A stretch of DNA of 64,000 nt from DASPJL01 sp035628645 (GCA_035628645.1 DASPJL010000108.1:20695-84694), one strand, 5' to 3'. Positions 53,265 to 60,792 are shown, numbered from the stretch's first letter. Program-made: numbers and translations. Notes: a model not told the origin generated them from the sequence alone.

Positions 53265-53609
53265 GGTTGTTTTGTCTTTTTAATATTCAGTCAGATTAGG
53301 AATAAAGTCATTACTCTTCCAAGGATGCAACTAAGATAGTAATGCTTAAATTCATTAATTCCGATTCCGACTTAACCACAACCATAAATGCAGAACAGAT
53401 CCTCTTTAAGATAGGCTTCCTTATCTTCATTTAAGATAATAGGTATTAGAGTGCAGAAAGAGTGGAAAAAGAGTGGAGAAAAAAGCCACTCTTACCCTTA
53501 AGTCAGCATAATCTTCCCGAGGAGGGAAAGTATACAAAGGACAACTCCGAAAACAAGCTACCGGTCCCTCCACTTACCTTTGTTCAGATTTCTAATTTAA
53601 ATGTAAATA
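53265..53609. other. Non-coding stretch with hairpin repeat
   Basis: About 345 bases without a convincing gene. At 53469-53493, AAGAGTGG pairs with CCACTCTT around a nine-base loop, then TACCCTTAAG follows; this resembles the hairpin base of the 24.3/24.7 kb repeats (CTTACCCTCAAG in copy B). A 67-codon frame across it is probably not a gene. Confidence 0.4.
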
Positions 53610-53655
53610 AAAATATCACTTCGAAGATTGGCTGCGAAGTGATATTTTACTTTTG
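53610..53655 (+). promoter_or_regulatory. 14-base inverted repeat overlapping a promoter
   Basis: AAAATATCACTTCG (53610-53623) and CGAAGTGATATTTT (53635-53648) are perfect inverted copies with an 11-base spacer. The spacer contains TTG (53628-53630), and 17 bases on is TACTTTTG (53648-53655), a full -7 box. The dyad thus encloses the -33 and touches the -7 of the next gene, the layout of a repressor site; a terminator for upstream transcription is the other reading. Confidence 0.6.
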
Positions 53656-53694
53656 TCCTAAATAATAAACTGACAAAATAAAAACTGGTAAAAT

Positions 53695-54264
53695 ATGGCG
53701 CGGGTAATTAACAACAGCTTCACCTCAGGGATAAGCGGAAAGGTCGGCAGAGACCTGCTTTTCAAAACATGGAAAAATGGAAATACTTATTTGTATCAAA
53801 GACCTAAAAAACCTGCAAAGCAAAGCCCTCAACAAAAGGCAAACCGAATGAAATTTCAAATGGCAGCCTTTTTTGCAAAGTCGATGATGAACGATCCGTT
53901 AAAAAAGGCTGAATATTGGGAAAAAGCAAAGCAGCTAAAACTGCCTAATGCGTACACTGCGGCAATCACCGAATATATGAGAAATCCTGAAATTACGCAG
54001 ATTGAATTATTAGATTATCAGGGGAATGAAGGAGATGAAATTAAAATTAAAGTTGCGAAGAAGGATTTTGAGGTGGAGACGGTAGAGGTGATAATTCTGG
54101 ATGCGCAGGGAAAGGTATTGGAGTCAGGGAAAGCAGAAAGGAAGAATCGCAGGGGTGATTGGATTTATAGCGCCTTGGAAAGTAGTGATTTAGGGGTAAG
54201 GATTACTGTAAGGGCTATGGATAGAGTGGGGAATTGGCGGGAAAAAACTTTAAAGCGAATATAA
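53695..54264 (+). CDS. Uncharacterised protein with SGKVG-type N-terminus (DUF6266-like)
   Basis: A 189-residue soluble protein. The N-terminal half (SFTSGISGKVGRDLLFKTWKNGNTYLYQRPKKPAKQ, then a Ser-Pro-Gln-Gln helix and AAFFAKSMMNDPLKKAEYW) resembles a group of Bacteroidota proteins of unknown function that share an SGK(V/I)G ... W(K) ... RP motif, of which DUF6266 is one named family. The C-terminal half (ITQIELLDYQGNEGDEIKIKVAK ... VRAMDRVGNWREKTL) looks like an Ig-like or carbohydrate-binding beta-sandwich. No signal peptide is seen. It has its own promoter within a large inverted repeat. The role is unknown. Confidence 0.65.
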   Translation: MARVINNSFTSGISGKVGRDLLFKTWKNGNTYLYQRPKKPAKQSPQQKANRMKFQMAAFFAKSMMNDPLKKAEYWEKAKQLKLPNAYTAAITEYMRNPEITQIELLDYQGNEGDEIKIKVAKKDFEVETVEVIILDAQGKVLESGKAERKNRRGDWIYSALESSDLGVRITVRAMDRVGNWREKTLKRI

Positions 54265-54419
54265 TTAAATAAGGACTTAGAAAAAGCAAAGCAGAGATCC
54301 GGAGAAGAATACAACTTATTCGGGTAGCTATCAGACGCTAAAGTATTGTCCTCAAAATACATTTGCTTTAATAGCACTGGTTAGCTTTTGATTGGCGGAG
54401 CTTTTAGAACGACAAGAAT

Positions 54420-55778
54420 TTATTCAATACTTTCCTCTATAATTCCACCTGTTATTCTCAATAGGTCCGTATGAGTTTCGATCACGTTATAAATCGCTTC
54501 TAACGACATTAAAGCTGTGTTTTGATAGTTGAGCTGAATAATGCGATAGTCAATGGAAGAGAGGTAACCATTTTTGTATCTGTCATTTGCAAGGGAAACA
54601 TTCAATTCTGCCGCTTTAATATTTGCATTTGCCAATTGAACCAGGTTTTTTCTTAGATTAAACAATTCATAAAACTGGATCAAATCATTGGTCAGGGACA
54701 ATTGTAGTTCTTTTATACTTAAATCTCCTATTCTTTCCTGAACCCTGGCATTTTGTATGCTTCTTTTAATTTGTCCGCCGTTGAAAATGTTAAATCTTAA
54801 AGATAAGTTAGCATATCCACCATAAGAGTAACCATAGTTTGTTGAAAAGGTTGGAGAGGGCGTAACCCCAAGGCTATCTTCCTGGACTCTGGCAGGAGCG
54901 CGTAAACGGTCGTTGGAACTATTTGCCCCTAAGTTTAAAGATACTACGGGATATTGATCTGCCTGCGCGAGTCGTGTATTGTACTTTAGAAGAGATTGAT
55001 TAATAAATTGATTACGAAGGTTAGAATTGGAGCTAAGCATTTTCTGGTTTAAGTCCTCAAGTTCATAACTAGTCAAGTTCATGGTGAGGCTATCCGTAAG
55101 GAAATATTCCTGATTTAAATCCTGGTTCATCAATTCATTCAGGTTTCGAATGGAGTTTCTGTAGTTGAGGGTTTGACTCAACACGTTAGAAGAATCCGTT
55201 AAATAGGCATTTTCTTCCTGAAGAACGTCAAACAAAATAGCGCTTCCTACTTGTCTTCTTAGTTTGACCAGTTCATACCTTTCTTTGGAAAGCTTTAAAA
55301 CTTTATTCCGTACCTCAAGCCTTTTGTTTTCTAAAACAGCAATATTATAAGCGAGGATGATGTTCTGGATGGTATTTTCCACTAAGATCCGGACATTGCC
55401 CTGACTTAGGCGTTCCAATTCAAATAACCGACTTTTATTTATGTTAACCCTGAAACCATTAAAAAGTATCCATTCCAGATCAATCTGATTGGCAAAATTG
55501 TTTACCGTATTTGTTCCACCCAAGCTAAAAGGGTTTGTGGGTTTTCGGAATAAAACAGAATTATTTTGTCCTGTTATTAAATTTATTGAAGGATACCTTC
55601 CGGCCTCTCCCCAATTATTATTATTTTTTGCTATTTCAACATTCAATTTTTCTATTTGTATAGAAAAGTTTCTATCTAACCCTATCTGGATTGCATCAGC
55701 TAATGAAAGTGAATCTTGAGCAAATAAGGAAAAAGAGGTAAGGAGTACCCCTGCGGTTAAACCTATTATTTTGAGCAT
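54420..55778 (-). CDS. TolC-family outer-membrane channel protein
   Basis: A 452-residue outer-membrane efflux protein. A signal peptide (MLKIIGLTAGVLLTSFSLFAQ) is followed by two repeated alpha-barrel/beta-barrel halves (LADAIQIGLDRNFSIQIEKLNVEIAKNN ... and LNQKMLSSNSNLRNQFINQSLLKYNTRLAQADQYPVV ...), with the typical FNGG motif late in the sequence (NLSLRFNIFNGGQIKRS). The ATG at 55778 is preferred to an upstream in-frame start because it gives a proper signal peptide and sits 15 bases after the predicted start point. No inner-membrane pump or adaptor gene is adjacent, so the transported compound is unknown. Confidence 0.88.
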   Translation of the reverse strand: MLKIIGLTAGVLLTSFSLFAQDSLSLADAIQIGLDRNFSIQIEKLNVEIAKNNNNWGEAGRYPSINLITGQNNSVLFRKPTNPFSLGGTNTVNNFANQIDLEWILFNGFRVNINKSRLFELERLSQGNVRILVENTIQNIILAYNIAVLENKRLEVRNKVLKLSKERYELVKLRRQVGSAILFDVLQEENAYLTDSSNVLSQTLNYRNSIRNLNELMNQDLNQEYFLTDSLTMNLTSYELEDLNQKMLSSNSNLRNQFINQSLLKYNTRLAQADQYPVVSLNLGANSSNDRLRAPARVQEDSLGVTPSPTFSTNYGYSYGGYANLSLRFNIFNGGQIKRSIQNARVQERIGDLSIKELQLSLTNDLIQFYELFNLRKNLVQLANANIKAAELNVSLANDRYKNGYLSSIDYRIIQLNYQNTALMSLEAIYNVIETHTDLLRITGGIIEESIE

Positions 55779-55798
55779 AGTTTTTCTGAGATAATTTG

Positions 55799-55806
55799 CA
55801 AATATA
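55799..55806 (-). promoter_or_regulatory. -7 box for the TolC-like gene
   Basis: Reads TATATTTG followed by CA on the minus strand, ending 21 bases before the ATG. A TTG lies 14 bases further upstream, shorter than the usual spacing. Confidence 0.45.
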
Positions 55807-55943
55807 AAGTTTAACTGTTGCAACATTAATTCTTCACCTGATATTTGACGAATAAAATCAACCCTATTTTAACTAACTCTAATAGTGCCAGAGTGTTTCT
55901 TTTGAAAATTTTATTCTTCTTTTCTTAAATTTTTAAAATTTTA

Positions 55944-55975
55944 TTTGCTTCGAAAAAAAAAAGAATGCACCTTTG
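55944..55975 (+). promoter_or_regulatory. Promoter of the pheA attenuator transcript
   Basis: TTTG (55944-55947), a 20-base spacer, then CACCTTTG (55968-55975), one mismatch from TAnnTTTG and followed by CA. This spacing equals that of the hsp20 promoter. The -7 lies in a perfect 14-base palindrome, ACCTTTGCAAAGGT (55969-55982), which could be an operator. Transcription should start near 55982, just before the leader peptide ATG. Confidence 0.5.
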
Positions 55976-55994
55976 CAAAGGTTTTAAGATTTAT

Positions 55995-56063
55995 ATGGTT
56001 ATACATACAGCAGCATTTTATTTTTTTTACTTTTTTAGAAGCCCTGCGGGACGTAAGAGGTAA
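55995..56063 (+). CDS. Leader peptide of the phe/tyr biosynthesis operon (attenuator)
   Basis: An ATG frame of 22 residues, MVIHTAAFYFFYFFRSPAGRKR, ending in TAA. Seven consecutive codons (56016-56036) read Phe-Tyr-Phe-Phe-Tyr-Phe-Phe, the two end products of the operon that begins 60 bases downstream. In the classical scheme (as for E. coli pheL), shortage of charged tRNA-Phe or tRNA-Tyr stalls the ribosome on these codons and lets transcription continue past the terminator. The same frame is open to an earlier ATG at 55965, but this lies upstream of the predicted start point. No known protein is encoded; its value is in being translated. Confidence 0.8.
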   Translation: MVIHTAAFYFFYFFRSPAGRKR

Positions 56064-56119
56064 TAAAAATATATTGCTCATGAAAAAGTCCCAAAAGAAA
56101 AATTTGGGACTTTTTTTTT
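56048..56119 (+). promoter_or_regulatory. Attenuator: alternative pairing and terminator before pheA
   Basis: The terminator is AAAAAGTCCCAAA (56083-56095) paired with TTTGGGACTTTTT (56103-56115), followed by further Ts to 56119. The GTCCC of its left arm (56088-56092) can instead pair with GGGAC at 56048-56052, inside the last leader codons. A ribosome that finishes the leader covers 56048-56052 and leaves the terminator free to form; one stalled on the Phe/Tyr codons leaves GGGAC available for the competing pairing. The competing helix is short (5 bp), so the details are inferred. Confidence 0.75.
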
Positions 56120-56123
56120 GTCT

Positions 56124-56984
56124 ATGATTATGAGTAAAAATTTAAAAATTGGAATTCAGGGAGTAAGAGGTTCATTCCATGACATGGCTGCGAGAGAATA
56201 CTTTAATAACGGAGTAGAACTTGTGGAATGTAATTCATTCAGAAAGCTGTGTGATAGCTTATCAAAGGGAACTTCTGATTTTGCTGTAATGGCGATAGAA
56301 AATAGCATTGCCGGTAGCATTTTACCAAATTACGCACTTTTGGAATCCTATAAATTCAAGATTATCGGGGAGATTTACCAAAAGATTGTCATGAACCTGT
56401 TGACTCTGCCAGGACAAAGGATTGAAGATCTGACCACAGTGAAATCTCATCCGATGGCATTACTGCAGTGCACAAATTTTATAACCCAAAATCCTCAAAT
56501 AGAGATAAAAGAGGCCAATGATACGGCAGAAAGCGCTAAAGAAATTCAGGAAAATAAACAATATGGTGTCGGCGCAATAGCCCCGAAACTGGCTGCTGAG
56601 TTGTATGGGTTGCAAATCCTCGAAGAAGGAATAGAAGATAATAAAAGAAACTTTACGCGATTTTTGATTTTAAGCAGGCAACAAAATGAACCCTCTCATT
56701 CATCGGATAAAGCTTCTGTTAATTTTAGATTGCCAGACAAACCAGGAAGCCTGGCAGATATACTACAATGTATTCAGGCAAATAAAATTAACCTTACCAA
56801 GATTCAGTCGATGCCTATTATTGGGAAGCCATATGAATATTCATTTCACGTTGACATGATCTGGGATGATGACAAAGATTTTGAAAGACTTATGATTGAG
56901 ATGAAAGAGCTGGTCTCCGGTCTCATCATTTTTGGAAAATATAAACAAGGGGAAAAAATATATGCTCATAGCAACGGCCAATAG
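56124..56984 (+). CDS. pheA: Prephenate dehydratase
   Basis: Converts prephenate to phenylpyruvate, the committed step to phenylalanine. The 286-residue protein has the PDT domain (GIQGVRGSFHDMAAREYF, MAIENSIAGSILPNY, the catalytic NKRNFTRFLIL with the TRF motif) and a C-terminal ACT domain from about residue 200 (VNFRLPDKPGSLADIL ... KIQSMPIIGKPYEYSFHVD), the usual site of Phe feedback. There is no chorismate mutase fused here; that is in the third gene. ATG 56130 is an alternative start. It is the first gene after the attenuator. Confidence 0.95.
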   Translation: MIMSKNLKIGIQGVRGSFHDMAAREYFNNGVELVECNSFRKLCDSLSKGTSDFAVMAIENSIAGSILPNYALLESYKFKIIGEIYQKIVMNLLTLPGQRIEDLTTVKSHPMALLQCTNFITQNPQIEIKEANDTAESAKEIQENKQYGVGAIAPKLAAELYGLQILEEGIEDNKRNFTRFLILSRQQNEPSHSSDKASVNFRLPDKPGSLADILQCIQANKINLTKIQSMPIIGKPYEYSFHVDMIWDDDKDFERLMIEMKELVSGLIIFGKYKQGEKIYAHSNGQ

Positions 56985-58152
56985 ACTCAATGAAGTAAAA
57001 GAGTATTATTTCTCTAAAAAGCTTCAGGAAGTAGCAGCTTTACAAAAAGCTGGTAATGATGTTATTAATCTTGGGATAGGCAGTCCGGACATGCCTCCTT
57101 CTGATCAAACCATTGACAGGCTGATCACCTCTGCCAAACAAAAGCAGAACCACAGCTATCAATCCTACAGATCGGTTCCTGAGCTAAGGGAAGCCATGTC
57201 AAAATGGTATGGAAAAACTTACGGGGTAAACATAGATCCTGTAACGGAAGTGCTTCCATTGTTGGGTTCGAAGGAAGGAATTATGTATATCTCTATGGCA
57301 TTTTTAAATCCCGGAGATGAAGTTCTTGTTCCCAATCCGGGATACCCGGCTTACTCAGCAGTGGCAAATTTGATTGGTGCTAAAGTAAAATATTATGACC
57401 TTAAAGAAGAAAATGGATGGCTTCCTGATTTAGAGTTTTTAAGAACCGAAGACCTGAGTAAGGTGAAAATAATGTGGATTAATTATCCTCATATGCCCAC
57501 CGGCACTTCTGCACCCGAAAATTTGTTCAAAGAATTGATAAAGTTTGCGCTGGAGAAAAATATCCTATTGTGCCATGATAATCCTTATAGCCTTATTTTA
57601 AACAATTCGCCGAAGAGTATAATGGCCATAGAAGGGGCCAAGGAGGCTTGCCTGGAATTAAACTCGCTAAGCAAATCGCATAATATGGCTGGATGGAGAG
57701 TAGGCATGTTAATGGGAAAAGCTGAATATATTAATGCCGTTATTCAGGTTAAAAGCAATGTGGACAGTGGAATGTTTCTTCCGGTGCAACACGCCGCCGT
57801 TGAAGCTTTAAATAATCCGCCTTCCTTTTACGATGGAATAAATGAAGAATATAATAAAAGGAAAAAAGTGGCATGTCAAATGCTGGATGCTTTAGGTTGT
57901 AAATATTCCCAAACTCAAACCGGGATGTTTATCTGGGCCAAAGTGCCGGATAAAGTGGAGAGCGTAGAGGTGTTAACAGATTTAATATTAAACAAACTTT
58001 ATGTTTTCATTACGCCCGGTTTTATTTTCGGAAGTAATGGAAACAGGTACATAAGAATATCCCTTTGTGCAACACTTGAAAATTTAAATAAAGCTTTAAA
58101 CAGAATTATAAATAATCTCGAACTAATTAATACAAATACCCATGAAAGTTAA
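56962..58152 (+). CDS. Class I/II aminotransferase of the aromatic operon
   Basis: A 396-residue PLP enzyme expected to transaminate phenylpyruvate or 4-hydroxyphenylpyruvate (or prephenate) to the amino acid. Marks are NLGIGSPDMPPSDQTIDRL, LLGSKEGIMYISMAFLNPGDEVLVPNPGYPAY, NYPHMPTGTSAP, the cofactor region LCHDNPYSLI and the Schiff-base Lys in NSLSKSHNMAGWRVG. The aspartate or LL-diaminopimelate aminotransferase group is similar, so the substrate rests on context. It overlaps pheA by 23 bases and the next gene by 11; ATG 56962 (MLIATANRL) is chosen over an upstream frame extension. Confidence 0.85.
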   Translation: MLIATANRLNEVKEYYFSKKLQEVAALQKAGNDVINLGIGSPDMPPSDQTIDRLITSAKQKQNHSYQSYRSVPELREAMSKWYGKTYGVNIDPVTEVLPLLGSKEGIMYISMAFLNPGDEVLVPNPGYPAYSAVANLIGAKVKYYDLKEENGWLPDLEFLRTEDLSKVKIMWINYPHMPTGTSAPENLFKELIKFALEKNILLCHDNPYSLILNNSPKSIMAIEGAKEACLELNSLSKSHNMAGWRVGMLMGKAEYINAVIQVKSNVDSGMFLPVQHAAVEALNNPPSFYDGINEEYNKRKKVACQMLDALGCKYSQTQTGMFIWAKVPDKVESVEVLTDLILNKLYVFITPGFIFGSNGNRYIRISLCATLENLNKALNRIINNLELINTNTHES

Positions 58153-59251
58153 TCTTAATATCACCCCCCTGGAACAATGGCTACCAAACTTGAATGGGCC
58201 ATTAGTTATCGCTGGTCCTTGCAGCGCTGAAACTGAAGAACAAGTTTTGACAGCCGCCCGAGGATTAGCTGAAATTAAACAAGTTAAATTATTCCGTTCC
58301 GGAATCTGGAAGCCAAGAACAAGGCCGAATAGCTTTGAAGGTATCGGAGAAGAAGGTCTTCTTTGGTTAAAAAAAGTAAAAGAAGAAACCGGACTATTAA
58401 CTACAACAGAAGTTGCAAATGCTGCTCACGTTGAACTTTGTTTAAAGCATGGTGTGGATGTATTATGGATAGGCGCCAGAACTACTGTTAATCCTTTTTC
58501 AGTTCAGGAGATTGCAGATGTGCTAAAAGGAGTAGACATTCCTGTGTTCATAAAAAATCCATTAAATCCTGACCTTCAATTATGGGTTGGCGCTTTGGAA
58601 AGATTGAACCAGGCCGGCATCACCAAAATAGGGGCAATCCACAGAGGATTCAGTACTTTCAAAAAGACTAAATACAGAAATGCACCTAACTGGAACTTAG
58701 CCATTGAGTTGAAGAGGTTAATTCCTGAGTTACCAATGATTTGTGACCCTAGTCATATTTCAGGAAACAGAGACCTTATTTTCTCAGTTTCACAAAAAGC
58801 ACTTGACCTGGAAATGAATGGTTTAATAATTGAGTCTCATCCTGACCCTGATAAAGCATGGAGTGACGCAGCTCAACAAGTTACGCCAAAGAGATTGAAA
58901 AATATCCTGTCAAGATTGGTGGTAAGGCATGAAAAATCTGATAGTCCTGAAATGGAAACTGTTCTTGCTAAATTAAGAGGCAAAATTGACGGATTAGATA
59001 ATGAGCTTCTTGAGATTCTGTCTTCCAGAATGAAAATAGTTCAACAAATAGGCGAATACAAGAAAGACAATCAGGTTACCATTCTCCAAATTAACAGATG
59101 GGATCAAATTGTGAATAACAGGGTAGCCATAGGCTCCAAATATAGTTTAAGAGAAGATTTCATCAGGGATATTTTCGATGCCATTCATACTGCTTCTATA
59201 AAAGAGCAAACGAGAATTATGAATGAAAGCGTGAGCGAAACGCAAAGCTAA
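58142..59251 (+). CDS. Bifunctional DAHP synthase / chorismate mutase
   Basis: Joins the first shikimate step (3-deoxy-7-phosphoheptulonate synthase) with chorismate mutase in one 369-residue chain. The DAHP synthase domain (about 1-265) is of the KDO8PS-like type (LVIAGPCSAETEEQVL, RSGIWKPRTRPNSFEG, KIGAIHRGFS, ICDPSHISGN). The chorismate mutase AroQ-type domain follows (LRGKIDGLDNELLEILSSRMKIVQQIGEYKK). Fusion of this kind is common in Bacteroidota and allows feedback through the mutase domain. It ends the operon just before a strong terminator. No tyrA is in the cluster. Confidence 0.94.
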   Translation: MKVNLNITPLEQWLPNLNGPLVIAGPCSAETEEQVLTAARGLAEIKQVKLFRSGIWKPRTRPNSFEGIGEEGLLWLKKVKEETGLLTTTEVANAAHVELCLKHGVDVLWIGARTTVNPFSVQEIADVLKGVDIPVFIKNPLNPDLQLWVGALERLNQAGITKIGAIHRGFSTFKKTKYRNAPNWNLAIELKRLIPELPMICDPSHISGNRDLIFSVSQKALDLEMNGLIIESHPDPDKAWSDAAQQVTPKRLKNILSRLVVRHEKSDSPEMETVLAKLRGKIDGLDNELLEILSSRMKIVQQIGEYKKDNQVTILQINRWDQIVNNRVAIGSKYSLREDFIRDIFDAIHTASIKEQTRIMNESVSETQS

Positions 59252-59275
59252 TTTTTAAAGAATCTATTTTGCGTG

Positions 59276-59307
59276 AGCGGCAACACTAAAAATGTTGCCG
59301 CTTTTTT
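59276..59307 (+). terminator. Terminator of the aromatic operon
   Basis: AGCGGCAACA (59276-59285) pairs with TGTTGCCGCT (59293-59302) around a seven-base loop, then a run of Ts to 59307, 25 bases after the stop codon. This is the strongest intrinsic terminator in the window. Confidence 0.95.
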
Positions 59308-59322
59308 ATTGCTTTTTATAAG

Positions 59323-59361
59323 GGTAAAAATATTTTTAAAAAAAGTGAAAATATTTTTACC
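59323..59361. promoter_or_regulatory. 14-base inverted repeat of unknown role
   Basis: GGTAAAAATATTTT (59323-59336) and its inverted copy (59348-59361) are separated by 11 bases, the same geometry as at 53610-53648 but a different sequence. A third partial copy (AATATTTTACC, 59365-59375) follows directly. Possible operator; the distance to the next gene (over 200 bases) argues for caution. Confidence 0.4.
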
Positions 59362-59511
59362 AAATAATATTTTACCAAGAATCTTACATTAGAGTTTTTA
59401 ATGTTGTGCGCCTTATATTTTTCCCTATAAAATTTTCCTATCGTTACAATAATAGAATTCTGTTTGTTCTTTAACTATTTGATTACCTGAAAATTATTTG
59501 ACTTATTTGAT

Positions 59512-59519
59512 TATCTTTG
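59512..59519 (+). promoter_or_regulatory. -7 box upstream of the orphan gene
   Basis: TATCTTTG fits TAnnTTTG and would start transcription near 59525. No TTG lies at standard spacing. The ATG-led frame begins about 90 bases later; a TTG start at 59542 would reduce the leader to under 20 bases. Confidence 0.4.
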
Positions 59520-59613
59520 AAAAATGATGGTAGAATGATTATTGCTAAGATTGTTGACGGAAAACCTGGAACCAAAACCACTTTTATTACGTACTTTATT
59601 TTTACTAAACAGA

Positions 59614-60009
59614 ATGATTATGGAAGGAAAAAATGAAATAGTTGACGAAAATAATAGTTTGTTACAACTTAATCTTGGTAATTCTACCCGGGAGATCCTT
59701 CATGGTTTGGATAAACTTATGAAAAAGGGAACGCTCAATCAGAGTCTCGTAAGAGAATCACTTTTAAAGGCAAGCAGGTTGGCAAGAAGTTTCGATGACT
59801 TCCGGTCTTTGTATCTATTTTCATTTTTTTCTGTTTATCCTAAAATATGGCCAGATTTTAAATGGGTTGACACTCTTATGGAAACAGCAATCAAATATTC
59901 CAATAGTGAATACCAATTGTTTGTACTATTAAAAGATGCCGCACTTATGGGAAAACAAAACATCTCAAAAAAGATAAGACCAAGATTAGAAGCTGTAACA
60001 ACTTTATAA
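59614..60009 (+). CDS. Uncharacterised helical protein
   Basis: A 131-residue soluble, mostly helical protein (MIMEGKNEIVDENNSLLQLNLGNSTREILHGLDKLMKKGTLNQ ...). The middle (SLVRESLLKASRLARSFDDFRSLYLFSFFSVYP) and end (YQLFVLLKDAALMGKQNISKKIRPRLEAV) look like a short helical repeat. No family is recognised. The frame is open upstream to TTG 59542, which would add 24 residues and fit the -7 box better; the ATG at 59614 is the conservative choice, with another at 59620. It ends within the 3' end of the convergent SDR gene. Confidence 0.55.
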   Translation: MIMEGKNEIVDENNSLLQLNLGNSTREILHGLDKLMKKGTLNQSLVRESLLKASRLARSFDDFRSLYLFSFFSVYPKIWPDFKWVDTLMETAIKYSNSEYQLFVLLKDAALMGKQNISKKIRPRLEAVTTL

Positions 60010-60792
60010 GCAATTTAACCTGCCGCCATCAACGGGCAGGTTTACACCATTAATATAAGATGCTGCGGGGCTTGCCAAAAAGGCGGCTGCCGCAGCAATT
60101 TCTTTCGGAGCCGCAAATCTTTTTAAAGGTATTTCAGATTTCATTTCTTCTTCCACATTCAATTCATCCTTTCCTGAATTTTTAGCCCTATTTGTAATCA
60201 AATTTCTGATTCTGTCTGTTTCTGTTGAACCAGGAAGTATATTATTAACCGTTATTCCAAAAGGCCCCAGCTCCCAGGATAAGGTTTTTGCCCAATTGGC
60301 CACTGCTGCTCTAATTGTATTTGAAACTCCCAATCCATGAATAGGCTCTTTTACCGAAGTAGAGATTATATTTATGATTCTCCCGTAGCCGGCTTTCTTC
60401 ATCAAGGGCACAAAGGACTGGGTTAATAATTGATTGGCCAGTAAATGCATCGAGAAAGCCGACGAGAAAGATTCCAGATCAGCATCAATAGCCGAACCTG
60501 CAGAAGGTCCACCGGTATTGTTTATTAAAATATGAATTTCCCCTGATTTTTGAAGATACTGTTCAACCTCTTTTTTTAATTCATACAGGTTTGAAAAGTC
60601 TGCTTTTATAAATTCATGTTTTTGTGATTCTGATTGAGGCAGCTCTTTTAACGTTTTAATTAATTTTTCCTCATTCCTCGCAACCAGGGTAACGTTGGCT
60701 CCCAAATTTGCCAATTCAATTGCAATGGCTTTTCCTATGCCATTCGTGCTTCCGCAAACTATGGCTCGTTTATTAATCAGGCTTAAGTTCAT
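60004..60792 (-). CDS. SDR-family oxidoreductase with altered catalytic YxxxK
   Basis: A 262-residue short-chain dehydrogenase. The cofactor motif is CGSTNGIGKAIAIEL, followed by NNTGGPSAG. After the strand IINIIST, the position of the catalytic YxxxK reads SNTIR, so both Tyr and Lys are replaced. A subgroup of SDRs with (L/V)SNxxR at this site exists, often annotated as oxidoreductases near FabG; their chemistry is unclear. The C-terminal SxxxYINGVNLPVDGG signature is normal. It is divergent from the kynurenine operon and could be connected with it, though nothing in the sequence requires that. Confidence 0.8.
   Translation of the reverse strand: MNLSLINKRAIVCGSTNGIGKAIAIELANLGANVTLVARNEEKLIKTLKELPQSESQKHEFIKADFSNLYELKKEVEQYLQKSGEIHILINNTGGPSAGSAIDADLESFSSAFSMHLLANQLLTQSFVPLMKKAGYGRIINIISTSVKEPIHGLGVSNTIRAAVANWAKTLSWELGPFGITVNNILPGSTETDRIRNLITNRAKNSGKDELNVEEEMKSEIPLKRFAAPKEIAAAAAFLASPAASYINGVNLPVDGGRLNCL

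Noticed and set aside
53462..53665. 67-codon frame MEKEWRKKPLLPLSQHNL...
   Set aside because: It crosses a hairpin repeat and the inverted repeat that holds the next gene's promoter; more likely non-coding DNA that happens to be open.
55945..56127. 60-codon frame through the pheA leader region
   Set aside because: It runs in a different frame from the Phe/Tyr leader peptide and passes through the terminator hairpin; the leader frame explains the sequence better.
59535..59633. 32-codon frame starting at the first usable ATG after the -7 box at 59512
   Set aside because: It ends soon and has no run of codons for one amino acid, so it does not look like a leader peptide; the overlapping longer frame is favoured.
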